Shown here: in pieces, positions 52,191 to 61,373 of the stretch
Layout of the letters: each line of letters begins with the position of its first letter
Position numbering within the stretch: position 1 is the stretch's first letter
NCBI GenBank assembly: GCA_900546285.1
Contig: URCJ01000004.1
Location: forward strand, 1 to 64,000
Direction of reading: 5' to 3'
DNA from: an uncultured Solobacterium sp.
GTDB taxonomy: Bacteria; Bacillota_I; Bacilli_A; Erysipelotrichales; Erysipelotrichaceae
DNA: 64,000 nucleotides
Notes under the pieces: model-generated
The model's database searches: none
The model's input: the letters and a program-made list of their open reading frames with translations, nothing else
What the model was told of the DNA's origin: nothing
Program-made: the position numbers and the translations under genes

Positions 52191-53318
52191 TTTCTCTTTT
52201 TCTATTACCGACTCCATCAAATTATCCTTGGCAGTCTTGACCTTTTCGCTGACACCTGAACCATATCCTTTAATGAAAGCATCAAAGATACTCTTGGCAA
52301 AAGCCTTACTCTTTTTATTCATATTAGAAATATCATAAAGAGTCTTAACAAATAATGGTAAACCACCCTCGATAAATTCAGACACTGTATCAACACCAGC
52401 ATCCCTTAGAACATCAAACATTTCTTCAGTAAATACCTTGCATTCTTCCTCAGTGGCATTATCCAAAAATTCCCTATAATTTACTTCAATCATCTTTGAT
52501 TCTTCAGATAAAGTAGTTTCTACAAATTTAGTTCCTACAACTTGCCATGACATAGCAGAATGTTGAAGTAACATCACTGCATCCGATTTAACCACTTTAG
52601 TAATATAGTCTTTTGAGAACAAGACACCAAAGAAATCAAATTCAGGCACAATCTTAATAATCTTATTCTTGATATTCTCATAGCCTTCTAATTCTTCCTT
52701 ACTTAAATATTTACGATTTAAACCAGGTCCATCATTAGAATAGACATTAATGATATTCTTACCTTTTCTAGGTGCATTTAAACCAGCATATAAGGCAAGT
52801 GCCCCACCCTTTGAATGACCACCAATTCGATATTTACGATAAGGGCTTAGTTTTTGTATATATTCTTTAGCAGCAACTTGAGCAGGAACAATCTCAAAAG
52901 ACATACAAAAATCCTCATGCCAACCTACAATCGTATCATCTGTTCCTCTAAAGGCCACGTAAGTTGTGTGATCTGATAAATCTACTTGGAAACAACAGAA
53001 TTGTTCAAATGTTTCCTCATTCACAGTAGACACAAAATCATGGACTAGACAATCTTTAAATCTTATAGAATTAGCCATTTCCCTTAAGACAAAGGGAGCC
53101 AACTTCACAAAACTCTTTGATGCCATGATTTCTTCATCAGTATGGTCATTGAAAAATAAATTAGATAATTCAGAAATAGTATAAGAATCCTTCAATTTAA
53201 AGTATTCATCAAATCCGGTATAAGCCATTTGACTAATAACTAAATTATCTACTTCATTAAAGGGAGAAGCCTTCAACGATAAGTCGCCACGCCATTTTAA
53301 GTAATCTATAATATTCAT
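52164..53318 (-). CDS. DUF2974 (Mbeg1-like) alpha/beta hydrolase
   Basis: The 384-residue cytoplasmic protein has the lipase nucleophile motif GGHSKGGALALYAGL and an upstream YVAFRGTDDTIVGWHEDF, the pattern of DUF2974 proteins. After the hydrolase core comes a long helical, charged tail. A lipase or esterase role is likely but the substrate is unknown. TACAAT (53325-53330) ends six bases before the ATG, without Shine-Dalgarno. The 3' end overlaps the convergent GH2 gene by 27 bases. Confidence 0.82.
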   Translation of the reverse strand: MNIIDYLKWRGDLSLKASPFNEVDNLVISQMAYTGFDEYFKLKDSYTISELSNLFFNDHTDEEIMASKSFVKLAPFVLREMANSIRFKDCLVHDFVSTVNEETFEQFCCFQVDLSDHTTYVAFRGTDDTIVGWHEDFCMSFEIVPAQVAAKEYIQKLSPYRKYRIGGHSKGGALALYAGLNAPRKGKNIINVYSNDGPGLNRKYLSKEELEGYENIKNKIIKIVPEFDFFGVLFSKDYITKVVKSDAVMLLQHSAMSWQVVGTKFVETTLSEESKMIEVNYREFLDNATEEECKVFTEEMFDVLRDAGVDTVSEFIEGGLPLFVKTLYDISNMNKKSKAFAKSIFDAFIKGYGSGVSEKVKTAKDNLMESVIEKEKSLKERFSK

Positions 53319-53332
53319 AAGATAATTGTATT

Positions 53333-53360
53333 AAAAATGGTGACATATTGTCACCATTTT
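53333..53360 (-). terminator. Terminator of the beta-glucoside operon
   Basis: AAAATGGTGACA and TGTCACCATTTT form a perfect 12-bp stem around TAT, T-rich on the minus side, directly after the PTS stop. Confidence 0.85.
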
Positions 53361-55317
53361 ACTTAATATTAATAATTACATCATCATTTGTAACCTTACC
53401 AGCATCATGAGGTTTAACCTCTTTTAATGAACTAGTATTTGTCACAACAACAGGAGTAATTGTAGATAAGTTTTTAGACTTGATGAAATCGATATCGAAG
53501 TTTACAAGCACTTGACCCTTTTTAACACGATCACCTTGTTTAACCTTTATATCAAAGCCTTCACCATTTAATGTTACTGTATCCATACCAACATGAATAA
53601 GTACTTCAGCACCATTATCACCCTTAATACCAATCGCATGTCCTGTAGGGAACAATACACTAACCTCACCATCAACAGGAGCCTTCACTTCACCCTTACT
53701 TGGATTAATCGCAATACCATTACCCATCGCAAGTGATGAGAACACTTCATCTTCTACTTTACTAAGTTCTACTGTTTCACCTTCAACTGGAGCATAAATA
53801 TTATTATCAACTTTCTTAGTTTCACCTAATTCTTTTGGATCTAACTTACCTTGTTTTGCCCAAATGCCAAACATGATCCAACAAGAGATAAATGATACAG
53901 CCATCGCAATTAAGACACCAATTACAGCGAAGATAAAGTTGTTCATTGTATAGCCTAGAGCTAATGCTTGTTCAGTTGGAATATAAACTGGAAGAACAAG
54001 TAAGCCAGGAGAGCCAGCGCCAAATCTTTCTACACCAGTAAGACCTAAGAATAGGCCGCCTACACCACCACCAATCATAGCTGCATATAGTGGGAACATA
54101 TATTTTAAGTTAACACCATATAATACAGGTTCAGTAATACCCAAAACACCAGTAAGACCAGCAGAAGAAGCTAATTGCTTAGTATCAGGATTCTTACTTC
54201 TTAGGGCAACAGCTAAACCAGCAGCACCTTGTGCAGTATTTGAAACCAACATACCAGGACCAACAACCGCATCATGGCCGGCAGTTGTTAAGTTGTTTGT
54301 ACCAATTGGAATTAAACCATAGTGAGTACCAGTCATAACAAGGAATGGTGAGAAGATACCAACAACAGTAGGAACAATCCAAGGAGCAGTATTCTTTAAC
54401 CATGTGAAGAAGATTTGAATAAGTTCTGATGCCCAAGTACCAATAGGACCAAGTAATGATAATGTTAAGATAGCACCAATAGTCAACGAGAAGAATGGCA
54501 CAAAGAAGAACTTAACAGCCTTTGGACAATACTTTTGCATAAACTTTTCAACATATGACATCACCCATACGCCCAAGATAATTGGAATTACACTTGATGC
54601 ATAACTTGTAACTACTTGTACCGGAATAAAGCCAAATAATTTAATAGATGTAGCAGCACCTTCTACAATTGTACCAGCAGCTAAGGCAGCTTCATATGAG
54701 CCAGCAGCCGCAATAGCCTTGTTAGTAGCTGAAATACCACTCATTAGACTTGTTAATTGTGGATAAACAAGAACACCACCTAGTGCCATTGCAGTTCCTT
54801 GGTTACTCTTAAATTTCTTAGCACAAGAAGCAGCTAGAATTAAAGGTAAGAAGTAGAATGCAGCATCCGCAATCGCATTTAAGATGACATAAGTTTGACT
54901 GCCACCCTTTAACCAGCCAAATGTTGAACATAATGCCATTACCGCCTTTAATAGACCAGCACCAGTAATAGCTGGAATGATTGGTTGGAAGATACTTGCG
55001 ATACCTTCTAATACTTTAGATAACTTAGAACGTTTGTCTTCCTCGTCAGCTTCAACCTCATCATGTGACTCGAAGCCACCAAGTGTAACTACCTCTTGAT
55101 AAACTTGAGGAACATCTGGTCCAATAACGATTTGGTATTGGCCACCAGCATTCACGACCTTTAAAACGCCATTTAAGTTACTGATTTTATCAGTATTTGC
55201 CTTAGTTTCATCGTTTAAAGTAAAACGTAATCTAGTTGCACAGTGTACAACAGATTTAACATTTGATTTACCACCGATATTCTCAATAATATCGCTCGCT
55301 AATTGTTTATAACTCAT
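53359..55317 (-). CDS. Beta-glucoside-specific PTS transporter, EIIBCA
   Basis: The 652-residue protein contains all three PTS domains in the order IIB-IIC-IIA. IIB has the phosphocysteine in VVHCATRLRF (Cys26). IIC spans about 100-480 with roughly ten helices and GITEPVLYGVNLKYMFP. IIA has the phosphohistidine in EVLIHVGMDTV. It imports and phosphorylates aryl-beta-glucosides or cellobiose-like sugars. It overlaps the upstream 6-phospho-beta-glucosidase gene by 4 nt, and that enzyme splits the product. Confidence 0.94.
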   Translation of the reverse strand: MSYKQLASDIIENIGGKSNVKSVVHCATRLRFTLNDETKANTDKISNLNGVLKVVNAGGQYQIVIGPDVPQVYQEVVTLGGFESHDEVEADEEDKRSKLSKVLEGIASIFQPIIPAITGAGLLKAVMALCSTFGWLKGGSQTYVILNAIADAAFYFLPLILAASCAKKFKSNQGTAMALGGVLVYPQLTSLMSGISATNKAIAAAGSYEAALAAGTIVEGAATSIKLFGFIPVQVVTSYASSVIPIILGVWVMSYVEKFMQKYCPKAVKFFFVPFFSLTIGAILTLSLLGPIGTWASELIQIFFTWLKNTAPWIVPTVVGIFSPFLVMTGTHYGLIPIGTNNLTTAGHDAVVGPGMLVSNTAQGAAGLAVALRSKNPDTKQLASSAGLTGVLGITEPVLYGVNLKYMFPLYAAMIGGGVGGLFLGLTGVERFGAGSPGLLVLPVYIPTEQALALGYTMNNFIFAVIGVLIAMAVSFISCWIMFGIWAKQGKLDPKELGETKKVDNNIYAPVEGETVELSKVEDEVFSSLAMGNGIAINPSKGEVKAPVDGEVSVLFPTGHAIGIKGDNGAEVLIHVGMDTVTLNGEGFDIKVKQGDRVKKGQVLVNFDIDFIKSKNLSTITPVVVTNTSSLKEVKPHDAGKVTNDDVIINIK

Positions 55318-56744
55318 AAAATTTCTACATTTGTTTCAATTACTTTTTTATACCAATAGAAGCTATCCTTCTTTATTCTCTTTAAATCACCGCTTCCATC
55401 ATTTTGTTTATTCACATATATCATGCCATATCTTTTCTTCATTTCACCAGTTGATGCTGAAACTAAATCGATACAACCCCAAGAAGTATAACCCATTACT
55501 GGAATACCATCTTTATTAACCGCATCTAACATTGCCTTGATATGTTCTCTCATATAATCGATTCGATATTCATCATGAATAGAACCATCTTCTTCAACAA
55601 CATCATTAGCACCCAATCCATTTTCTACAATGAACAGTGGTTTGCTGTAACGATCATATAAGATATTTAAGGTAAGTCTTAAGCCAAGTGGATCAATTTG
55701 CCAACCCCAGTCACTTGCCTTCAAATATGGATTAACTACCGCACTAATTACCGCATTACCTCTTGCATGATTCTTTAAGATTTCAGGATCATTTGAAATA
55801 CAACGGCTACAATAATAGCTAAAGCTGATAAAGTCCACTGTTCCCATTTTTAGAACTTCGCTGTCGCCCTCTTCCATTTTAATCTTAATGCCAGCCTTTT
55901 CCATTCTCTTAAGCGCCCATACAGGATACTCACCACGTGCTTGGACATCAATAAAGAAATAGTTATCACGATCTCTTTCCATTGCTGTATAAACATCATC
56001 CGGTTTACAAGTATATGGATAGAATTGACCAGCAGCCAACATACAACCAACTTTAGCCTTAGGCATCATTTCATGAGCTAACTTAACAGCCTTAGCACTA
56101 GCGATTAATTCATGATGAGCTGCTTGATATTTAACTAACTCTTCATCTTCACCTTCTTCAAAGACGATACCTGCACCCATAAATGGCATATGAAGTAACA
56201 TATTGATTTCATTAAATGTTAACCAATACTTTACCTTATCACCATAATTCTTGAACAGAATCTCACATAAGTGTAGAAATGCATCAATCATCCTACGATC
56301 TTTCCAACCACCATACTTTTTAATCAAAGCGATTGGTGTATCAAAGTGACAAATAGTAACTAGTGGTTCAATATCATACTTTAGGCATTCGTCAAATACT
56401 TCATGATAGAATCTTAGTCCTTCAATGTTGGGTATTTCATCATCACCATTTGGCAAGATACGTGTCCAGGCAATAGATAATCTATAACACTTAAAGCCCA
56501 TTTCTGCAAACATTTTAATGTCTTCCTTAAAGTGATGATACATATCGATTGCCTTGTGAGATGGATAGATATGCTTATCATCACACTCTAGCATCCTCAT
56601 TTGACCTTTGGCTACTTTCATTCGATCTTCACCAAATGGTACAACGTCAACACTAGATAAGCCCCTGCCACCTTCGTTGTAGGCACCTTCACATTGGTTA
56701 GCTGCAGTTGCACCGCCCCAAAGAAAGCCTTCTTGCATCTTCAT
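55314..56744 (-). CDS. bglA: 6-phospho-beta-glucosidase (GH1)
   Basis: The 476-residue GH1 enzyme has EGFLWGGATAANQCEGAYNEGGRG at the start, acid/base LTFNEINM and nucleophile FIVENGLGA. It hydrolyses 6-phospho-beta-glucosides made by the PTS encoded next. GGAGG precedes the ATG at 56744. The operon is divergent from its GntR/UTRA regulator and is preceded by two matching operator half-palindromes and a cre-like site. Confidence 0.94.
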   Translation of the reverse strand: MKMQEGFLWGGATAANQCEGAYNEGGRGLSSVDVVPFGEDRMKVAKGQMRMLECDDKHIYPSHKAIDMYHHFKEDIKMFAEMGFKCYRLSIAWTRILPNGDDEIPNIEGLRFYHEVFDECLKYDIEPLVTICHFDTPIALIKKYGGWKDRRMIDAFLHLCEILFKNYGDKVKYWLTFNEINMLLHMPFMGAGIVFEEGEDEELVKYQAAHHELIASAKAVKLAHEMMPKAKVGCMLAAGQFYPYTCKPDDVYTAMERDRDNYFFIDVQARGEYPVWALKRMEKAGIKIKMEEGDSEVLKMGTVDFISFSYYCSRCISNDPEILKNHARGNAVISAVVNPYLKASDWGWQIDPLGLRLTLNILYDRYSKPLFIVENGLGANDVVEEDGSIHDEYRIDYMREHIKAMLDAVNKDGIPVMGYTSWGCIDLVSASTGEMKKRYGMIYVNKQNDGSGDLKRIKKDSFYWYKKVIETNVEIL

Positions 56745-56783
56745 TTTTCAATCCTCCGCTTATTTTTACGCCTTCATAATACC

Positions 56784-56859
56784 AACATGTTTAAACAAGT
56801 TCAAGTACTTTTTTAGTATTTTTGTAAGCCTTTGCATTTTTCTCTTGTTTAAACATGTT
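56784..56859. promoter_or_regulatory. Pair of operators for the GntR/UTRA regulator
   Basis: AACATGTTTAAACAAGTT (56784-56801) and its reverse complement core CTTGTTTAAACATGTT (56844-56859) share TGTTTAAACA. Each is nearly palindromic with one mismatch. Their centres are 59 bp apart between the divergent bgl operon and the regulator, which allows looping. Confidence 0.75.
56823..56836. promoter_or_regulatory. cre-like site between the bgl operators
   Basis: TGCAAAGGCTTACA on the minus strand matches a cre consensus except for the base expected as C at position 7. Placement between the two operators suits catabolite control. Confidence 0.4.
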
Positions 56860-56916
56860 TTTATTGAAATTCCACTTGTTATTTGATAATATAAACTAAT
56901 TAAAAGAGGTGTAAAT

Positions 56917-57660
56917 ATGCCAAAATCAAAGTATGAACAAATATATAAGTCATTAAAAAAGAGAATAGATTCAGGTGAATATAATGAAGGATCTTATTTG
57001 CCTTCTGAGAATACTTTAATTCAAATATACGACTGTTCCAGGAATACAGTAAGAAGAGCAATTTCCCATTTAACCATGGAAGGTTATGTTCAACCTCATC
57101 ATGGCAAGGGTGTTAGAGTGATTCATTCTAGTAGTGATAATCAACCAAAATATGATTATCTTATTACAGATGCTGAAGGTGTTTATGCCACAGGCAAAAG
57201 ATATGGCTTTAGCGTAAGAAATAAAGTTATAGCTTTTGAAGAATTAACGATAGATGAACACTTAGCTCAAAAAACTGGTTTTCCAAAAGGCATACAAGTC
57301 TATTTGATTCAAAGAGTTAGATATATTGACGATGTCGCCAAGATGATTGATACTTCTTTATTAAGAAAAGATGTTGTTGGCCAGATGAATGAAAAGATTG
57401 CGGAGAAATCATTATTTAATTATTATTCCAAAAGTTTAGGAATGGAAATAGCTACTATTAAAAGAAAGATTACTATGGTAGAAGCTACTCCTCTTGATGA
57501 AAAGTATCTTGAATTAGGAGATTTTAATTGTTTACCAATGATCACATCAAGAATCTATAATAACGAAGGAATTAAGTTTGAATTCAGTGAATCACGTAAT
57601 CGTCCTGATATGTTCGTGTTTAATTCAATCACTTCAAGAGCACTTGCTCCAAAGAAATAA
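56917..57660 (+). CDS. GntR/UTRA family repressor of the beta-glucoside operon
   Basis: The 247-residue regulator has an N-terminal GntR winged helix (YEQIYKSLKKRIDSGEYNEG to RNTVRRAISHLTMEGYVQ) and a C-terminal UTRA ligand domain (LAQKTGFPKGIQVYLIQRVRYID and later FEFSESRNRPDMFVF). Such proteins repress sugar operons and are released by the phosphorylated sugar. GAGGTG lies upstream of the ATG. It is divergent from bglA and the PTS gene, with paired operators between. Confidence 0.9.
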   Translation: MPKSKYEQIYKSLKKRIDSGEYNEGSYLPSENTLIQIYDCSRNTVRRAISHLTMEGYVQPHHGKGVRVIHSSSDNQPKYDYLITDAEGVYATGKRYGFSVRNKVIAFEELTIDEHLAQKTGFPKGIQVYLIQRVRYIDDVAKMIDTSLLRKDVVGQMNEKIAEKSLFNYYSKSLGMEIATIKRKITMVEATPLDEKYLELGDFNCLPMITSRIYNNEGIKFEFSESRNRPDMFVFNSITSRALAPKK

Positions 57661-57686
57661 GTTGGTATTAAAAACCAACTTTTTTA
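57659..57686 (+). terminator. Terminator of the GntR/UTRA gene
   Basis: AAGTTGGT (57659-57666) pairs with ACCAACTT (57674-57681), followed by T6, overlapping the stop codon. Confidence 0.85.
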
Positions 57687-57696
57687 ATTAAAGATA

Positions 57697-57750
57697 TTGA
57701 CTAGTAATAACTATATGATATATTAATATATGAATGAATGTTCATATATT
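57697..57750 (+). promoter_or_regulatory. Promoter and ArsR-type operator of the metal efflux operon
   Basis: TTGACT (57697-57702), 16-bp spacer, TATATT (57719-57724). Next comes AATATATGAA (57725-57734), six bases, TTCATATATT (57741-57750): a perfect 10-bp inverted repeat of the TGAA-N6-TTCA form used by SmtB/CzrA/CadC repressors. The ArsR gene at the end of the operon should bind here. Confidence 0.85.
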
Positions 57751-57769
57751 AAATGGAGGAAAAAGAAAT

Positions 57770-57988
57770 ATGAAAAAGACTTATAAGATTGAAGTAGATT
57801 GTGCAAACTGTGCAAACAAGATGGAAGAAGCAGCTAAGAAGACTGCTGGTGTTAAGGATGCAGTGGTTAATTTTATGACATTAAAGATGATCGTAGAATT
57901 TGAAGATGGTGCTGATGTTAAGGAAACAATGGCAGCTGTACTTAAAAACTGCAAGGCTGTAGAAGACGATTGCGAGATTTATTTATAA
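57770..57988 (+). CDS. Heavy-metal-associated (HMA) domain protein
   Basis: The 72-residue protein is one HMA domain: KKTYKIEVDCANCANKMEEA has the CxxC metal site (CANC), and the tail has EDDCEIYL with an extra Cys and acidic residues, typical of Zn/Cd rather than copper delivery. GGAGG lies upstream of the ATG at 57770. A longer frame runs through the operator and has no support. The P-type ATPase begins 1 nt after the stop and lacks its own N-terminal HMA domain, so this gene provides that part separately. Confidence 0.88.
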   Translation: MKKTYKIEVDCANCANKMEEAAKKTAGVKDAVVNFMTLKMIVEFEDGADVKETMAAVLKNCKAVEDDCEIYL

Positions 57989-57989
57989 G

Positions 57990-59861
57990 ATGACCAAGAA
58001 ACAAAAGAAAAATCTATATAGGATAATTAGTGCCCTAGTCTTCTATGTTGCATTAAGAATTGTTAATATAGAGAATCCTTATTTAGATTTCTTTCTATAT
58101 TTAATTCCATATCTAATAGTTGGCTATGATGTATTAAAAGGTGCACTACATGGTATCCTAAACAAACAAGTATTTGACGAAAACTTCTTGATGGCAGTAG
58201 CCACAGTAGGTGCCATTGGCCTAGGTGAATATCCTGAGGCCGTTGCCGTTATGTTGTTCTATCAAATTGGTGAACTTTTCCAAAGCTATGCTGTTGGAAA
58301 GTCACGTAAGAATATCTCAAATTTAATGGATATTAGACCTGACTATGCCAATATCGAAAAAGATGGAGAACTTGTTAAAGTTGATCCTGATGAAGTGGCA
58401 ATTGGCGATATTATTACAGTTGTAGTTGGTGAAAAGATTCCCTTGGATGGTATTGTAGTTGAAGGTACTTCTTCACTTAATACTAGTGCCTTGACAGGTG
58501 AATCAAAGCCTAGAAGTGTAAAAGTTAATGATGAGGTAATTTCAGGCTGTATCAACATGGAATCACCTTTAAAGATTAAGACTACTAAGGACTTTGGCGA
58601 ATCAACTGTATCTAAGATTCTAGATTTAGTTGAAAACGCCACAAGCGCTAAATCAAAGTCAGAAAACTTTATCACAAAGTTTGCCCATTACTATACACCA
58701 ATTGTATGTTATAGTGCTTTGGCTGTTGCGATATTGCCTCCTCTTGTGAATGGACTTATCTTAGGCAATGGTTATAATTGGTCAACATGGTTAATAAGAG
58801 CTCTTACTTTCCTTGTTGTATCATGTCCTTGCGCCATCGTCATCTCTATCCCATTGTCTTTCTTTGGAGGTATTGGTGGTGCTAGTTCCCAAGGTGTACT
58901 TGTAAAAGGTTCCAACTATCTTGAACAATTATCTAAGGTTAAGATTGTAGCCTTTGACAAGACAGGAACTATGACTAAGGGTATATTTGAAGTAACTACC
59001 ATTCACAACAATGAATTTAGTAAGGAAGAATTGCTTGATTATGCAGCCCATGGTGAAATCTTTACTACCCACCCTATTGGTAAATCTATCATTAAAGAAT
59101 ATGGTAAACCTCTTGATAAATCAAGAGTTAAGTCAGTAAAGGAAATTCCTGGTAAGGGTATTAAGGCTATTATTGATGATAAAACGGTTCTTATTGGTAA
59201 TGAGAAGCTAATGAGTGAATATGGTGTTTCTATCATTGAATGCCATGATGAAGGAACAATTGTTCATCTAGCATTAGATAATCATTATAAGGGTCATATT
59301 CATATCGGTGATGTGATTAAGTCAACAAGTGAAAAAGCGATTTCTGAATTAAAGAAAATTGGCATCAGATTAACAGTAATGTTGACAGGTGATGAAAGAC
59401 ATGTAGGTGAAAATGTTGCCAAAAAATTAAATATCGATAGAGTTTATAGTGAACTTTTACCTCAAGATAAGGTATCTAAGGTTGAAGAACTATTAAAAGA
59501 TAAAAAAGAAGATGAAGTATTAGCCTTTGTGGGTGATGGTATCAATGATGCCCCAGTCTTAAGCTTAGCTGACATTGGTATTGCGATGGGTGCCTTAGGT
59601 TCTGATGCGGCAATTGAAGCAGCTGATGTAGTCTTAATGGACGATGATCCTTTAAAGATTGCTAAGGCTATCAAGATTGCCAAGAAATGCATGAGAATTG
59701 TCTATGAAAACATCTTCTTTGCGATTGGTATAAAGGTAGCATGTTTAATCCTAACCGCAATTGGTATTACCAATATGTGGATTGCCATCTTTGCGGATGT
59801 AGGTGTTATGGTAATTTGTGTGCTTAATGCGATAAGAGCGTTAAATGTTAAAAGACTATGA
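57990..59861 (+). CDS. Zinc/cadmium-transporting P1B-type ATPase
   Basis: The 623-residue metal pump has the PIB landmarks in order: TGES-type actuator (LTGESKPRSV), metal-binding VSCPCAIVISIP in the sixth helix, DKTGTMTKG phosphorylation site, HP locus (TTHPIGKSI) and VGDGINDAPVLSLADIGIAMG. No N-terminal metal domain is fused. CPC plus acidic membrane residues and the zinc-type ArsR partner suggest Zn/Cd/Pb export. It overlaps the ArsR gene by 4 nt. Confidence 0.93.
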   Translation: MTKKQKKNLYRIISALVFYVALRIVNIENPYLDFFLYLIPYLIVGYDVLKGALHGILNKQVFDENFLMAVATVGAIGLGEYPEAVAVMLFYQIGELFQSYAVGKSRKNISNLMDIRPDYANIEKDGELVKVDPDEVAIGDIITVVVGEKIPLDGIVVEGTSSLNTSALTGESKPRSVKVNDEVISGCINMESPLKIKTTKDFGESTVSKILDLVENATSAKSKSENFITKFAHYYTPIVCYSALAVAILPPLVNGLILGNGYNWSTWLIRALTFLVVSCPCAIVISIPLSFFGGIGGASSQGVLVKGSNYLEQLSKVKIVAFDKTGTMTKGIFEVTTIHNNEFSKEELLDYAAHGEIFTTHPIGKSIIKEYGKPLDKSRVKSVKEIPGKGIKAIIDDKTVLIGNEKLMSEYGVSIIECHDEGTIVHLALDNHYKGHIHIGDVIKSTSEKAISELKKIGIRLTVMLTGDERHVGENVAKKLNIDRVYSELLPQDKVSKVEELLKDKKEDEVLAFVGDGINDAPVLSLADIGIAMGALGSDAAIEAADVVLMDDDPLKIAKAIKIAKKCMRIVYENIFFAIGIKVACLILTAIGITNMWIAIFADVGVMVICVLNAIRALNVKRL

Positions 59862-60142
59862 TTAGTGAAGATAATATTTATAATCTAGCAGAATTATTCA
59901 AGGTATTTGGTGATTCAACAAGAATTAGAATCTTGTTGTTACTACAAGAAAAAGAAGCTAGTGTTAATGAAATAGCTAATGAATTAAACATGAACCAATC
60001 AGCTATTTCTCATCAATTAAAGAATCTTAAGCACTCAAAATTAATTAAAAATAGAAGAGATGGTCAAACAATCTATTATTCATTAGATGATGATCATGTT
60101 TATAAAATCATTGAAATGGGACTTGCCCATGTTGATGAATAA
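59858..60142 (+). CDS. ArsR/SmtB family metal-responsive repressor
   Basis: The 94-residue winged-helix repressor has FKVFGDSTRIRILLLLQEKE and the recognition region NEIANELNMNQSAISHQLKNLK. The last helix reads DDDHVYKIIEMGLAHVDE, giving the Asp-x-His ... His-x-x-Glu alpha5 site of CzrA-type zinc sensors. The alpha3N Cys site of CadC is absent. It should bind the inverted repeat before the HMA gene and release it when zinc is high. Confidence 0.92.
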   Translation: MISEDNIYNLAELFKVFGDSTRIRILLLLQEKEASVNEIANELNMNQSAISHQLKNLKHSKLIKNRRDGQTIYYSLDDDHVYKIIEMGLAHVDE

Positions 60143-60160
60143 GAATGGTAGAATAGTTAT

Positions 60161-60589
60161 ATGAAATACATAGGATTAGATTTAGGAAGTGTTACATGTG
60201 GCATTTCCAAAAGCGATACAGGCGTCATCGCCCAAGCTGTTAAAACCATTCGTTTTAAACCAGATGATTATGATGAATGTTTTGATAAGTTATTAGACTT
60301 CTTTGAAAAGGAATATACACCAGACTTAATTGTAGTGGGTTATCCCCTATTAGAAAACGATGATGTAGGTCCTAAAGCTCAATTATGTGCTGATTTTGCT
60401 AGAGTCTTAGAAGAAGAAACTGGCATTAAGTGTGTTCTTCAAGATGAAAGAAATACTACTAAAGATTCTCATGAATTCTTAATCAATAACTTTGATATGT
60501 CCCGTAAAAAGAGAAAGAAGATTATCGATCAACAGGCAGCTGTTCGTATCTTACAGTATTGGCTTGATGCGAATAGAAATAAACAATAA
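60161..60589 (+). CDS. ruvX: Holliday junction resolvase-like protein RuvX/YqgF
   Basis: The 142-residue RNase H-fold protein has YIGLDLGSVTCGISKSDTGV at the start, VVGYPLLENDDVGPKA, LQDERNTT and the closing IDQQAAVRILQYWLD, which place all expected acidic residues. YqgF proteins take part in 16S rRNA 5' processing and have nuclease activity. An extended -10 (TGGTAGAAT, hexamer 60149-60154) ends six bases before the ATG with no ribosome binding site, so it is probably a separate leaderless unit despite following arsR closely. Confidence 0.92.
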   Translation: MKYIGLDLGSVTCGISKSDTGVIAQAVKTIRFKPDDYDECFDKLLDFFEKEYTPDLIVVGYPLLENDDVGPKAQLCADFARVLEEETGIKCVLQDERNTTKDSHEFLINNFDMSRKKRKKIIDQQAAVRILQYWLDANRNKQ

Positions 60590-60594
60590 GTATT

Positions 60595-60624
60595 AATAAT
60601 GGTGAGCACATGCTCACCATTATT
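60595..60624. terminator. Bidirectional hairpin at the left border of the accessory cassette
   Basis: AATAATGGTGAGCA pairs with TGCTCACCATTATT around CA. The core GGTGAGCACATGCTCACC is identical to the one at 63849-63866. It lies between convergent ruvX and the cassette lipoprotein gene and can terminate both. Confidence 0.85.
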
Positions 60625-61370
60625 TAATAATTCATTGATCTAAATTTTTCTTCAATACCACCATTATCCTTAACAACCTTCAACATTAGATTCTGTATCC
60701 AGATATAATCATCATCGTTAATACAATATAAATCACTAACACATCCTGTATCATGCAACATCACAAGCTTATCATCTATATTGTTTCTTACTACATCTAG
60801 ATAATCTTCATCAATTTGTTTTAAAAGGATATTAGAACCATCTTTAAATGTAACTTCTACACATTTATAAGCATTTAGAATAGTATCATCGCTAAATTCT
60901 TCAACACTTTCAACATCCAAGGAAAGATATTCTAAGAATTCATCGATAGTAAATATTTTTCCATCTTTATAATAATCTAGTTCCATTTTCTTTATTGGTG
61001 ATTTTTTTAAACATTCAACGATTCTCTTATCAGTGTTTTTACTTAACAATAAGTTATCAAATACATAGTACTTATCATATAAGTTAATGCTTCCCTCTTT
61101 ATCTTTAAACAGTAAATTTATAGGATAAGCCTTTAAACTATATTTGATATTGTTCAAGATAATCATTTCATATTCATTATCACCAATTGTATATGTATAA
61201 AAGTTATCTTTGCTTTTCATTGAATCGACCACAAAACCATGATAATGAAGATAGGTATAATAATCACTATAATCAAAATATTCTCCGGTATATTCTTCTA
61301 AGACTGTTTTGTTGGAACATGAAACTAAGCAAATTGTTAAAGTAATTATTAAAATTATATATTTTTTCAT
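60624..61370 (-). CDS. Lipoprotein of unknown function in the peptide cassette
   Basis: The 248-residue protein has a signal peptide and lipobox LVSC (Cys18), followed by a Tyr/Asp-rich extracytoplasmic domain with no recognisable motif. It contains several Cys residues (ECLKKSP, YKCVEV, GCVSDLYC), which could form disulfides. The start lies 3 nt after the C39-like peptidase stop with no ribosome binding site, so it depends on translation of that gene. As the last gene of the peptide operon it could be an immunity protein, a receptor or a chaperone; none is proven. Confidence 0.7.
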   Translation of the reverse strand: MKKYIILIITLTICLVSCSNKTVLEEYTGEYFDYSDYYTYLHYHGFVVDSMKSKDNFYTYTIGDNEYEMIILNNIKYSLKAYPINLLFKDKEGSINLYDKYYVFDNLLLSKNTDKRIVECLKKSPIKKMELDYYKDGKIFTIDEFLEYLSLDVESVEEFSDDTILNAYKCVEVTFKDGSNILLKQIDEDYLDVVRNNIDDKLVMLHDTGCVSDLYCINDDDYIWIQNLMLKVVKDNGGIEEKFRSMNY

Positions 61371-61373
61371 AAA

